DNA from: Paragonimus skrjabini miyazakii
Lineage: Eukaryota; Platyhelminthes; Trematoda; Plagiorchiida; Troglotrematidae
Direction of reading: 5' to 3'
Length of the DNA: 64,000 nt
NCBI GenBank assembly: GCA_014338405.1
Contig: JTDE01000190.1
Location: 266,855 to 330,854, forward strand
Part shown: piece by piece, positions 47,166-58,311 of the stretch
How positions within the stretch are numbered: position 1 is the stretch's first letter
Layout: every line of letters starts with the position of its first letter
Notes under the pieces: generated by a model
What the model saw: the letters and a program-made list of their open reading frames with translations, nothing else
Told to the model about the DNA's origin: nothing
The model's database searches: none
Made by a program: the position numbers and the translations under genes

Positions 47166-47320
47166 CGAATTTTCATATCTAAAGTCTCACTCGCAGTTGA
47201 GCTTAATAGGATATGTTTAGATTAAACAGGGCAGTTACCATATATCTTCCCTAGAAAACTTGACAGACTGGAACTTAGTCAAAAGAAAATAGCTAAGTGT
47301 TCTTCTATATCAAAATTTAG

Positions 47321-47593
47321 TTGCACATAGAAGTCAGTACCGTTGCATTAAGCGAACGCAGTGGATTTGCATTGTCTTATCGTGGCAGTGACGTGAATCA
47401 CGAACGGGATTTAGCAATCCTGAGCTTCAAGGTTGATGATTTTCCTTCCTGTATCCACCAGCCTGTGATAGAACATCTTCCAAACTTGCCAGATTTTGAC
47501 TGGCCGTTGAAATTCGGCCCAAAACTTTATAACAACAACAAGCATAGCAACAACTCTTACAAAAATGTCACTGGAGTTCATTTTTTTCATTAA
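47321..47593 (+). CDS. Unrecognised open frame
   Basis: A 90-codon plus-strand frame contains HLPNLPDFDWPLKFGPK, loosely reminiscent of the region after the protease in LTR-retrotransposon polyproteins. The first codon is not ATG. No other element part was found nearby, and I cannot assign it. Confidence 0.15.
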   Translation: MHIEVSTVALSERSGFALSYRGSDVNHERDLAILSFKVDDFPSCIHQPVIEHLPNLPDFDWPLKFGPKLYNNNKHSNNSYKNVTGVHFFH

Positions 47594-48844
47594 CTCTTCT
47601 AGGTAATGTTTATGCTCATCAACAGTAAAATCTTAATTTCAGTTGGCATGCCAATGAAACAAAATGTCAACCAACCACAACATTTTATGTGTAGTTCTCA
47701 GGTTGCCCAATCAGTTCTTGTAAACCAAAGCCGATAGCACCGTTGTCGAAACGGCATAGTTTTACACGAACAACAAACTTTGACAACGGTGACATTTGAA
47801 TTTTATGTCTAGTTTTTTAATGGACCAACTGAAATTTTTGTTTGAGCAGGGAAAATACGGTCAGACGTGTTAATTCTTGAATAAAGTCGGTCATCAGTTC
47901 TATATCCGTTGTGTGAAGCTAGAGATTGAGTATTTTTAACAAATATTCACCTTCATAATGTTCAAGATGTACAGCTCATGTTCACCTCAAATAACTACCA
48001 TATATCGGCTACGTTCTGCAAAGAGCAAGACTGGTCGTGACACGTTAGTTTGTGAGCGCTCAGAGGAGGTTGGATTAGTCCTAAACTTTGACTGTCTCAA
48101 AGGTATCCGGGGGAATTTTACATGAAGTAGATTCTGTCCACCTAACGAATAATGCTTTTCGCTCAATTACTACAAATTTATGTGAACCTACAGTGGCTTG
48201 GTTCAGGAATAACCACGAACATTTTAAAAATTACGTCACAAAATTGACAGTACCATCGTATACGGTAAAAGGAAAGATACTGTTTTTGTCCTTCTTACGG
48301 AAAACAAAGCAAAATCATTCCGACTCAACACATTATTAGTTTCTGTTATTCCACCCAGTGTTTCTTAGTAATAAGACGAAATTCCGACTTTGCGGTCAAT
48401 GGACTTGATTCGATGCGTCATTTCCTTTGAGTTTTATGGTGTGGAATGTACAAAACCAAGGCGAATATTACATCTCGCTATATTAATGAACCTAAAAATG
48501 AATTTAAATGAATGTAGATAAGGTAGTCATAGTGGTATATTGATGACACCCCACGCTTTAATGTAAATGTCTCAGCCAGCCTCTTTTGAAGCGAAACATT
48601 AAGCTCCAGCTTCTCTCTTTTGTTAGCATCAGTCAGTAGTACCTATACTTGCCATAATTAAAAATTGCGCCGATGATTTAACATTGAACACAACCAAATC
48701 GTCATATCCTAGTTCCTGACCACCTTTGTTTCCGATTACCGCTCAGGTTAGTCGTTTGCTTCAAAAGGAGGAGCAATAACTGTCCAGCCAGCTTTAATCC
48801 ATGAACCCACGGTTAGAAATAATCTGTAAATTGGAATCTAGATA

Positions 48845-48922
48845 ACCATCAAAAAGGAGCGCTAGACTCGGGTTTCTGTCTTAGTTAAACTCGTCAATGA
48901 TGCATACTCTTAAAGTTGGCTA
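48845..48922 (-). repeat. SINE fragment with degenerate hammerhead
   Basis: This fragment carries the ribozyme region only. On the minus strand the core reads TTGACGA (first C lost), then AGAAAC, a CCGAGT stem III strand, and TCTAGCGC. The C-to-U change at the first core base should abolish cleavage. Confidence 0.6.
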
Positions 48923-48973
48923 ATAGTCTGCCCATGATACTTCTTTTGTATCCAATATGAGATCAGTGGTGGG

Positions 48974-49019
48974 TGGTCAAGAAGATTGTCTCATGGTACC
49001 CTGAGTCGGAGTTCAAATC
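48974..49019 (+). promoter_or_regulatory. Isolated tRNA-like box A / box B pair
   Basis: TGGTCAAGAAG (48974-48984) matches box A exactly and GTTCAAATC (49011-49019) matches box B exactly, about 26 bases apart. The surrounding sequence is not the hammerhead SINE. No cloverleaf was found, so a relic of a second tRNA-derived SINE is more likely than a tRNA gene. Confidence 0.35.
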
Positions 49020-49724
49020 CTAAGCGGGATAAGGATTTTCACAAATGAATAATTCAAGAATAGAGAAACTTGGGTTTGCTACCTCTTTCCTAAAGAGGCA
49101 AGCTGAAGAGGTTATGAATCAGAAGAATGGAATCAACTGTGAGTCGTGTTCACGTTATAACCACCAAAATCCCCAAATACCACTCAGAAATTTAGATGAG
49201 TTATGCCGAGTTACTTCTGCGTTCACCCGCAAGGTGATTACTAAATAGTATCGTCCGCACAACATAAGCAACTCACATAATGACATTCGGAGGCGAAAAA
49301 CGCACCACTTGCTTTAGCGAGATTTTCACTTTTTTTCGTACAAATTTGAAGAGCCTGTTGAACAACTGAAGATCGCTACGTTGACATCCAACTTTAACAC
49401 AGATTAATTGTAAACTAAACAATAAAATTCAATCTGCATTGGAAAAATTATAAATGAAAGAGATGAAAGAAACTGGAGAGAGCTCTGTTTGCAAAAATCT
49501 CGTAAGCACCCAGACTTCTTGCCGAAATTAATTGCGATGCTACTTTGAACACTGATAACCACAAAGTCCACAGAAACGTTTGTAAAATTGAATTCTCTGC
49601 TCACACATTAAAAACATATCTTTTTATGTGGTATTGAGGAAATTATTACTGAGGGTATATGAGCGGCTAATCACGAAATTCCCGTTGTTGATCCTTCATT
49701 CTGATATGAAGTAAATATCCTACT

Positions 49725-49847
49725 AAGCACTGATTAATGAGTAGTAGGGGATTTTGCCTTTCATATAGATTGAACATCATTCACAATTGATCGCAACTGT
49801 CGCATTCCCATAGACTTTCCAATCGGCCCCTTTCGAAAAGCACTGAT
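49725..49847 (-). mobile_element. 5'-truncated SINE insertion with 10-bp target duplication
   Basis: On the minus strand the copy contains only the unique tail, starting at the ribozyme cleavage region (AGTGCTT, then TTCGAAAGG) and ending CTACTACTCATTA. The 10-mer AAGCACTGAT (plus strand) lies at both ends, 49725-49734 and 49838-49847, and is read as the target-site duplication. Part of the second 10-mer also matches the element's own sequence, so the exact 5' boundary is ambiguous by a few bases. Confidence 0.7.
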
Positions 49848-49982
49848 CATGAATGAAAAACAGCTGTAACGTATTTTATGACATATCAACTTTTTAGGTA
49901 TGACTCTAAATTAGGTAGAATAAACATATAGTAGTACTGATAAATTACTTCACAGAGAGTGTAATATGAAAAAGGTCCAGTT

Positions 49983-50423
49983 TTAAAAACTCTGAATTTC
50001 ATTTGGATTTAAATTAGCAAAAGAAATAGCATGCCCAGACGCGACAATTATTCTACCGACTAGGGTTACGAAGTCATCCTGCCAGCTCAAACATTTCACA
50101 CTTTGATTCAGGTACCTTCCCAATCCGTTTTGTTGTACGGCATCCGCGAAGTGATTTAGGAGGCTGACTGTCCAAGCAGTATTTCTCAGAAGCTCACGCT
50201 GCAATTCATCAATTCCAATAAAGATCTCCCAACTTACATTATCGATACGTAGCGCGGCAGATTCCATGATTTTGAAGAGATCTAAGTGAGCAAACGTTGA
50301 CTGGATTCGAATCACTTGGCAGATGAATTTAATGAACAGTAGCACGCACCTGAGTGCACGGGATGAGACAAATCTGACAGAAACGTTGCTGAAAAACTGC
50401 TGGCGAGCACCGAGATTTTTCAA
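49983..50423 (-). CDS. Unrecognised 146-codon open frame
   Basis: This is one of the longest non-transposon frames in the window. It has a hydrophobic stretch (CVLLFIKFICQVIRIQ) and a residue mix that looks protein-like (WEIFIGIDELQRELL, then NHFADAVQQNGLGRYL). I recognise no family. The reported start is not ATG; an internal ATG begins MESAALRIDN. An excellent donor (GTAAGT) occurs right after that segment, and CAG acceptors lie upstream, so part of it could be an exon. It is on the GLIS strand, about 14.6 kb upstream of the first known GLIS exon, but nothing links them. Confidence 0.25.
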   Translation of the reverse strand: MKNLGARQQFFSNVSVRFVSSRALRCVLLFIKFICQVIRIQSTFAHLDLFKIMESAALRIDNVSWEIFIGIDELQRELLRNTAWTVSLLNHFADAVQQNGLGRYLNQSVKCLSWQDDFVTLVGRIIVASGHAISFANLNPNEIQSF

Positions 50424-50662
50424 GGACGTAATAAAATAATGTTGATCAGTTAAGATCTGTAAACATGACGTGCGTGTAGCTAATCCACTTTGGAAGAAGA
50501 AAGATTACTATCCTTCATCTAAATATCAACGTTTTAGCTTGAGTAAACATGGAAATAATATGTTTGGCTCCATTTCAATCAGCCACGAAAAAAATATTTG
50601 AATACTCTCTATATCACTAACAAGTAGTTTCGTAGGTCGGTTAATATGGGAAGGACTCCAAT

Positions 50663-50905
50663 ATGAGTGAATCAGAACCAGTGAAAGAAACAACATGCGT
50701 AAACGTTGCAGGCGCTCAACCAATTGGGCTTCGAAGCCATGCCGCTGCATACACAATCAGAAGAGAAAGATTGGGTACCGTCTATGATATGAGTGTAATG
50801 AATCGTAACATAATCCATGAATTAATTGTTATTACGGAAGAGGTTGATACACCCTGTAATTTCTCAGCAGTAGAAGTAGATTTTGGAGCAAAAGCTGATG
50901 AATAG
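50663..50905 (+). CDS. Unrecognised 80-codon open frame with ATG
   Basis: The frame starts with ATG and reads MSESEPVKETTCVNVAGAQP; it ends in an acidic tail (VEVDFGAKADE). No domain is recognised. It overlaps opposite-strand frames. It could be a first exon or chance. Confidence 0.2.
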   Translation: MSESEPVKETTCVNVAGAQPIGLRSHAAAYTIRRERLGTVYDMSVMNRNIIHELIVITEEVDTPCNFSAVEVDFGAKADE

Positions 50906-52301
50906 AATTGGGCAGAACAGTTTATAATGTACAGCAACACTTTGAATTTGGCGAAAGTAAATGCGAAGCAATCTGTCTGCATTTTTCAGTTGAAAGTTTG
51001 TTTCTGGACAATAAAAACCAAAAGTTAAAAGTTATAAACAGAAAATATGGAATTGTTATGTCGTATATGCGGAGATACGAGCAACCTTTAATCTAAGGAA
51101 CTAGGTTCCGCTACCAGAATTGTGTTATTTCCAACCGCCACTGATACGTGGATCGTCGTGGAGTTCAAGTATATCTTTGTATTTTAACGTGGCCACAAGA
51201 TCAAATATTTCCATGAATAGAAACAAAGATTTCATGTAAATTCCTGAATGGTTTGGTTGCTAAATAAGTTATCTGTACAGAGTCCGTCTTGTCCGTGATT
51301 GCATAGGTCATTGTATTTTGGAGTTCGGGGACCAGTTGAACAAAGTTTTACCTGCGTTACACGTTTAATTTGGTTCATATCATTTATTCCCGTTTGTGTT
51401 CACTGAGGTTCGGTCATAACAATATGCTATACCAGCGTTGGTTGATGTAAAATTCGCTGCTCAGCTGTTGAAGGGTGCATACAGATTTAAGGTTTAATTG
51501 GAAACCATTTTTTGATCAGCAAATGATTCACGAACTATAACAGCAGCGCAAAATTCCTTACTCCCACATCCCAACATGTCCAGGAAATGATCACTTATAA
51601 TGACACTGAGGTTTATTTGCGAAATTGGTGTAATGATCTTCTGAATAAAATAATCTGATTGAATGTGCACTCAAAAAAGCAAAAGATGAAAAAGCGAAGC
51701 TGACAAAACAGAGCAAAAAGTCAAAGTATTGGAACCAACGGAATTATTTTGCACTCAAACCACAAAATACTAACGAACTCTAAGCGAATCTGTGCTCCTT
51801 ACTCTGCTGTTAGCTTTTGTCTCGAGAGTCAAAACTTTTCAGCCAGATATCTACTGGAAGACATAAACTGCCAGATTCAATAAACATTTTTTTGTAATAC
51901 GTTAGTGCAGTTTATCATTCTTTGAACACTTGAAAGAGAAAAATATCCCGTCATCTCAGTAAATATTTCATGAAATGAACAGGGTTACTTTCTATTATCG
52001 ATAATTGATTGCTTCGGTCGAACTCTTTAAAACGGAGTAATTTCTAGAACTTTTGTACGCAAGGATAAATTTGCAACTCTTTCAGCCTGATGTTATTTGG
52101 CAAGAAAAATATGTCAATCAAACATGTTTCATGTCAAATTATTCCATAATATATTGATGACTGACTTTCATGCCTTGTCCTGAACCTGCATCAACCTGTA
52201 TGTTATTTGCCAGAAAATGCAAAACAAACTCTATTACATTACTGTTTTAACTTCAGAGGAATGAACTTATTCTTAAGTGGGGATAATCAGGAGTGATACA
52301 G

Positions 52302-52682
52302 TTAGAAAACTATAAGTTTGCGCTCTGTTGTAAAAGCCAGGGGAGAAGTGTGTATAGTTAACTGATGAATGAATGTTCTTTCATGCCACTCGTGGTCTTT
52401 TTCCGCCAAAAATGATCTTCCACTCACGGTAAGTGTTTCTAGTGTTCGGTAAAAATAAGTATGCACAAATTGAGATTTAAAAAATTGTCTGAGATTGCTA
52501 CTGACTATGTATCTAGTACTGTAACAGGCAAGCCAGCAGTTTACACTGTGACACTTAGGGGTCAACTTCGGGGCAACGTACAGACACCGGGGGACAGCGT
52601 TCTTCCAGAGTGGTAGTTTCCGCAACAGTCCTGTAAAAGGAAACAAAAGTAAACAAGCACAGCCAAATACCCAGTGAGCCAT
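52302..52682 (-). CDS. Unrecognised 126-codon open frame
   Basis: It begins with ATG and a hydrophobic segment (MAHWVFGCACLLLFPFTGLL) that could pass for a signal peptide. However, the same bases form an ideal splice acceptor (a T-rich tract ending TTTTACAG at codons 12-17), so an exon in any frame after it is an alternative. Several Cys residues follow. No family is recognised. Confidence 0.2.
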   Translation of the reverse strand: MAHWVFGCACLLLFPFTGLLRKLPLWKNAVPRCLYVAPKLTPKCHSVNCWLACYSTRYIVSSNLRQFFKSQFVHTYFYRTLETLTVSGRSFLAEKDHEWHERTFIHQLTIHTSPLAFTTERKLIVF

Positions 52683-53589
52683 GCAAACGACTTATACAAA
52701 CGAAAACTAAAACGGCATCAACAACACAGCAGCACGCCGTGTTACACAGTTCAAATTCAAACCGTGCGCGCTTGCTGGTTTCGATCGCATGTTACAGTAC
52801 TAACTCCGTGACCATTATACGAATTGTAGAAATGCATTTCTGTAAGTAGTTTACAGGATTTGAAGGGTGCTTGACCATGAACAAGTTGCAGAAAGAAAGA
52901 AGTCCCTCTTAAAACAAAGACTCACTCGAAAATCTGTAGGACTGATTGAAATTTTTCACTAAAAATTAGGTAAATATATATTTTTTTGGGGGGTAGGGTA
53001 AAACCAATATAGTGAGGCACGGTTTGTAACGAATGGATTCCTAAGAGAAGGGTGAGTAATCAAAGAGAGCGAATAATGCTCTGACCACTAAGTGTTGAAC
53101 TGTCGACGAGATATTATAAAATTGTTGTGACCAACAGAAATCTCTAGACATCGAAACCCTTGGTGGGAGTTAGTATGTTTCGAAGAGAAGTAATTGAATG
53201 AAAATACCCACCGCACTGAGCGTTGGATCTGTTGGAAAACTTGAAGCTACGTGCTGGTTCACAAAGATGCCGTGAAACAACTTCAAAGTCGTTAATCATC
53301 TATATGCATGGCGCCAAGCACCTTTGATATATATGCTTTCCGATAGATGTTTTTGGCGTACATTCGTTGTCTACCAAAGTAGTTGATCAAAATTAAAAAG
53401 CTTGTTTCCTTTGGCTCAGGGAAAGAATCATGATAAAATTGTTTCATTTTTTGGAGAAACGATACTTAATGTATATGCTTATTTCGGATTCAATCACTTC
53501 TAGAAATTAAAGCTTAAATTTCATACCGTGTTCTGCTATTTGATCTACAGTGATATTTGTAAAACTGCAGGAAAGCAATATATGGCCAA

Positions 53590-53875
53590 ACAGATCGGGC
53601 AACCTGAGCACTACTCACAAGCGAAGGTGGTTGAACGTTCACAGATGATAATCCGATCGTGCTTAATGTGAGGTCAATGACGCAAAAGTAAACAAGGTTG
53701 CCTCATGAATAGCGTGGCCGTCGTTCTAGTCCCGGCAGTGGCGAGGATATGCACTACTGATGAGCTCTACTAAAAGCGAAACTCGAGTCTAGAGCCTGTT
53801 TTTGAAAGGGGCCGGCTGGAAAGTCTATGAGTATGCGACATCTGCGATCAATTTTGTGAGATGTTTAAATTGAAA
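53590..53875 (+). mobile_element. Hammerhead SINE, near full-length copy
   Basis: On the plus strand the copy starts near GATCGGGCAACCTGAG, runs through a degenerate tRNA-like region (box A has decayed) and the ribozyme (53751-53795), and ends in the unique tail around 53875. It carries the best-preserved ribozyme of the family in this window, although the promoter is damaged. Confidence 0.8.
53751..53795 (+). ncRNA. Hammerhead ribozyme, best-preserved SINE copy
   Basis: The core is the canonical CTGATGA plus GAAA. Stem II pairs GCT with AGC directly at the core, plus an outer T-A across one C/A mismatch. Stem III is the self-complementary ACTCGAGT, followed by cleavage triplet GUC. Stem I pairs GCACTA with TAGAGC with one mismatch. 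Every invariant hammerhead base is present. It is classed as a type I arrangement (stem I open) by analogy with Sm-alpha. Confidence 0.8.
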
Positions 53876-54654
53876 CTAACCAAATCTCTGATTATTCACT
53901 AGTAAGCTAAAAAAACGTCAACAAAAACTACAAGGAGCTTCGACTTTAAACATCCACTTGAATTTAGAAAACAATTCTGGTGAAGTTGTAACTGATCTTC
54001 AAATTAATAACTGATACTCTCAGTTATGGCCCAATCACTTTATTAAGCAAAAATTGATATTCAAAAATATCGAATAATTTGTAAACACGTACGGTTAATT
54101 TTCCGAGCTAGCTAAAGGTTGAAGCGTGCACATTTGTGCAATCAAGAAAATGGTTTCGTTGTTTTGCTTATTCATTACAGAGATGAGATAAATGTATTTT
54201 CAATGCAACAATCTGCCATCAAGATAAAGTTTAAAAATGCCTTCAACAGACGTCAACTTTAATGACGTATTTTAACAGTGAAACAATCAGAAGGATCTAT
54301 GGTATGCCCGCTTTCAGATAATTGATGTGCAGTCAAGAACGCAGGCAATCTGTCGCGAGCCAATGTTTTATTTACTGCAATAAAATTTGTTTAACTAGTC
54401 ATCTATGGATGTGCTCAACCATTCAGACGACCAAATTTTCATTATGACTTTTCAACAAAAATAGCAGCGTGCTTTGGATAACTGAACGAGTCAACGGGAT
54501 GTAACAATAAGCAGTAGCACGCAAAATAGTAAACCAAACTGAGTATAGCTCATGAACAAATCTCTACCTGTTTTTTTGCTGTATAAACTATTTGTTGCGG
54601 GAAACCTCCAGTCAGTATTATCTGCTTAAGTGATTGCTTAAGTAACAAGTTAAA

Positions 54655-55140
54655 TACTACTCACAACTGATTTCAGTTTTCACACTTCCGGAGGCATTTT
54701 TGCAAGCACTTTTTGAAAAGAATCTCTAGACTAGAGTTTCTTTTTTGTTAGAACTTGTCTGCAGTGTCTTTATCTTCCACGGCAGGTGGTTGAACTTCAG
54801 TCACGTTCCATTGAGGCAACCGCTTTGATGCCTAAGTCATTAACTTCACCCTAAGCACGATCGATTCATCATATGTAAATGGTCACCCATATTTATTTAT
54901 GAACAACGCTGCGACTGTCCGATCATCTTCAAAAGAGTCACAATACCCGCCCTGTTGAATTTATTCGATGATTTCACGGTGAGGAATTCTATTCAAATTG
55001 GAATCGCATAAATCATTGAATATATCTAGCAATATCTTGATTACTCAAATAATGGAGAATTTGGGTCAATATAATTGGAGCATCACTCACAACTGATCAC
55101 AGCTATCGCATACCCACAAGTTTTTTAACCAATCCGTTTC
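54655..55140 (-). mobile_element. Old tandem SINE array (one unit plus tail of next)
   Basis: A diverged minus-strand unit shows tail, ribozyme relic (about 54722-54768; core decayed), tRNA-like relic, head, and the same ~120-bp spacer that separates the two monomers at 31.1-31.2 kb. A second tail follows at about 55039-55140. Matching tail positions (54663 and 55089) are 426 bp apart, against 433 bp in the younger array. The spacer therefore belongs to the repeating unit. Confidence 0.7.
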
Positions 55141-55250
55141 GTGCACTACTGGCCAGTCTTAACAAAAGCGAGACTTGAGTCTAACAGTTGTCGAAGAATA
55201 CTGACCAGAATGTATATGCGGATACGAAAGTTGCAGTGAATTGTCACTCG
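55141..55250 (+). repeat. Inverted SINE fragment with degenerate hammerhead
   Basis: It starts with TGCACTACTGG (stem I and core start), continues through AAAGCGAGACTTGAGTCTA (decayed GAAA and stem III), and follows the tail to about 55250. The orientation is opposite to the adjoining minus-strand tail, and the junction lies at the ribozyme, as in the array at 31.5 kb. Confidence 0.6.
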
Positions 55251-57530
55251 TATTTACTTTATATTTTTCCATACTAACTAACAGCGCTTTTGATTACGGA
55301 AAACTGAAATGTTCCGTGTCATTTCTTTAGACAGAACAGGTGAATTGATAGTTAGAACAGTCATTCCCCATAAGTTATGTGATGGTTGACCATCGGGGCA
55401 ACAACAATTTACAAATTGGTTTACAACTGTATACTTTATAAACACAATTGATATTCCTCAGAAAAGAAAGGTGAACATCAGAAAAGTACTCAAGATGAAT
55501 CGCCATAAACATGTCATTTTGCAAACCGGTGAGATACCTTGCTGATAATATGTTTCTCTAGTTAGTTGCTAGAACCCTAAATATGTGGTAAACTCTGCCA
55601 GTACATTCTACACAATGCAGTTTGATGTTACTAACAAATTTAAGTTCAATCAGTCACCACAGTCAACTTGGATACCAAAAGGAATGTAGTAAATCCCCAA
55701 AGCTAACAGTAGTGTAAACACAAATGTTTCACTGAAAAATCTTCAATCCACTGTTAACAGCTGAGAATAACTTCACCATAACACAAAGTAACGTGAGCAT
55801 AAACGCTGTATATAATCTCTTGCTCATACACGTGAACGTTAGGATGAAGTAAACATTGGCCGATAGCTTTCAGACCTATCTCATATCCTTGTCAATCATT
55901 TTGGCAAATTTTGTGCTTGGTCGCTGATAGTAGACATAACAATATCAACGATGTCTTCATAGCCAAAGATTAGAGTAGACTGAGAAACTTTTACACTGAG
56001 TAACTAAACTAAGAAAGGAATCACACTGAGAACAAATGTGTCATTCTTTGGTGCACTGGATATACTGTGGTATACTTAAAACTTTGTAAGTTGACACTAT
56101 GCTTGATCTGGGATAAATTGGATTCAGTTAAACTTTCTGGTAGATACTACATGATCCTGCTGCGGTGCAGTCCTCCGAAGACAATACAACAGTCAAAAAT
56201 GAGCACTGCGCAATCTTTTTCTGATTGCCTTGCAAAACGGGAGAAACCATAAACCATCTAGGTGAATAGATCAGTTGTCGGCAGAGTTGTTCAATAAGCT
56301 ACCTGAAATGGCTGTGATCGTGAAAACGGAAGACTATTTGCAAGGCCTAAATGAGGTTCTAATCGTGTGATGGCAGCAGATAGCCAAATAGTTGGTTTGA
56401 AGACATCGAGTTATCTTTAGAAACAGATAGTTGTATTAACAAGCCACCGTTATTCAAAAACACTATTCACAGTATAGTGTTTTCGGATCATATCCACTAA
56501 TTTGGTAATTTCTTCCGCATCCTTTGGGGGAAATAAGGACATTGCTTCTGATTCCATTATGAACAGTAAATAAAATGGTATAGTAACATTGTTTAATTAC
56601 TGCACTTGATTTCTCGCTGCTAACCAGACCTACAGCCTTATGTCACAAGTCAATATAGAAAGTTGCGTGGTCCGTAAGTGTCTTTCAAAGCTGATCCCAT
56701 CGATCGCTGCCACGTGACCTGAACTCCAGGCACCTAGAGAGTGTGTAGCGCAAGCGGTTGTTAATGAGGAACTCTGGCGCCATCATTCCTATTCATGGAT
56801 TAAGACACAGCAATACATCATCCTATTCTGGTTATCCGCAGAATCCAAGCATCAACATTTTTGAGCGATAAGCATTCAATTTTCAATCACCCCAAAGAGG
56901 ATTTTCAATTGAAATAGGTTAACAGCTTTTTTTTCAATGTCTTCTATAATATAACTGATGGCTTACCTAATCGTCTAAAAACTTGAATTGTCTCAGAAAG
57001 ACCGAATTAATCTCTAAAAAGCAACTTACCTGTGATACTTAATAATAGTTCACTAATATATGTATGTATATGTGTAATCAGGCATAACCGATCTATCTGG
57101 CATGCAGACAGCCTGAAGTAATATCTTACTGTGATGTAGAAAACGGTAACGGTAGTAATGAGAACCCTCTACATGGAACGGTAAATAGATCATATAGCAA
57201 ACTTGACAAACTGAAACGGATGATTAATGAGACCATAGTCTTCACAACTACTTTCGGTTGGATTAAATGAACCAGACGATTTATTTCGTTCACTTGAATG
57301 CGGTAGACAGAGTAAACTACTTGCAATGCGGGTTGACTTGAATATACTTCAGTTGATTTTATCTCCAAGGACTACAGATAAAATCTGGGTAGTGGGAACC
57401 ATTTGCGTACGTGTATATTAGTGAACTTCATCCACAACACAATTTGGACAGGACGATTCGTTTTCGTACAGCCCAAGTCTTGATCAATGTATTTTTGGGC
57501 TTAGTGCTTGCAGAATCTGAATAAGGCTCA
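55251..57530. other. No recognised gene
   Basis: Only short unmatched open frames were seen (for example 56067-56252 plus and 57126-57368 minus). Confidence 0.4.
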
Positions 57531-57536
57531 TTTCCA

Positions 57537-57606
57537 TTTCCCATAAGAACTTCAGCTCACTGTCTAGCGTGTCCTCAGTACAGTGAGCTGAGGCTCTTAT
57601 GGGAAA
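57537..57606. repeat. 70-bp hairpin (26-bp arms, 18-base loop)
   Basis: Arms 57537-57562 and 57581-57606 are reverse complements at 24 of 26 positions, both differences being transitions. The outer part is TTTCCCATAAGA against TCTTATGGGAAA, and the inner part is TCAGCTCACTG against CAGTGAGCTGA. It lies about 45 bp before the Penelope-like reading frame at 57650, so it may be a relic of that element's terminal repeat or an independent palindromic element. Confidence 0.85.
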
Positions 57607-57649
57607 CGTTTCGCGCTAACGCATATCCAGGCAAGTTCCTAACATGAAA

Positions 57650-58311
57650 CATGCAAAAAAAGGGAACCGCAGGACGGTGAGTTTTCTGTCGGGCGGAAAG
57701 CCATTTATATTAATTTGCCTTACAAGGACGAATTATCAAGTGTATCACTGACCAGAAGGCTCGACATGACACTGATGTAAACGTTCTATGCTGCACAACC
57801 AAGACTAACGTCCTACTCTAAGCCAGCTGTACGCCTTCAACTCAAAGATGCAGTACCTAGTAGTGCTACCTCGTTTTTTATCTACTCATTCGCTTGTTCC
57901 TGTGGAGCAGGTTACATCGGTCGCACAACAAGACGCTTGTTGAAGAGAATGCGCAAACACCACCCAGCTTGGCTGACAACTGGACAACAACGAAAGATTT
58001 TCAGCGCTATTTTGGCCCACCTAGTTGATACGGGTCATAGAATCAATGTGGATGTCGCATTCAAGCCGATCTACCGTGTCACACGTGTTCACATCAGAGG
58101 TGTTAAATGTCGCATCTTGGCTGCTGCGGGGGCGATCGGAATCCAGCTGCGAAACCCTAACCGGTGTGCACAGAAGTTTTTTGTTCAAGCGCTGAATTTA
58201 CCGTCGTTACCGTCGTTGGAACACTTGACACGGCACCAGAGTAACCATGTCCGTAATCCCAAAATGACATTGGATTCACACTGTATTGAATTGCACAAAA
58301 TCTTGACTTGA
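57650..58311 (+). pseudogene. Penelope-like element remnant (RT-to-GIY-YIG C-terminus)
   Basis: One plus-strand frame runs from about 57650 to the stop at 58309-58311, with a single in-frame stop at about 57778-57780. It reads GRKAIYINLPYKDELSS, then TFYAAQPRLTSYSKPAV (the linker after the RT thumb), then FACSCGAGYIGRTTRRL and KRMRKHHPAWL, which is the GIY-YIG nuclease with its Cys pair, Y-I-G and catalytic Arg. ILAHLVDTGH and GVKCRILAAAGAIGIQLRNP complete the usual C-terminus. The long open frame (124 codons after 57937) makes this the least decayed of the three Penelope-like copies. The RT is missing. Confidence 0.82.
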
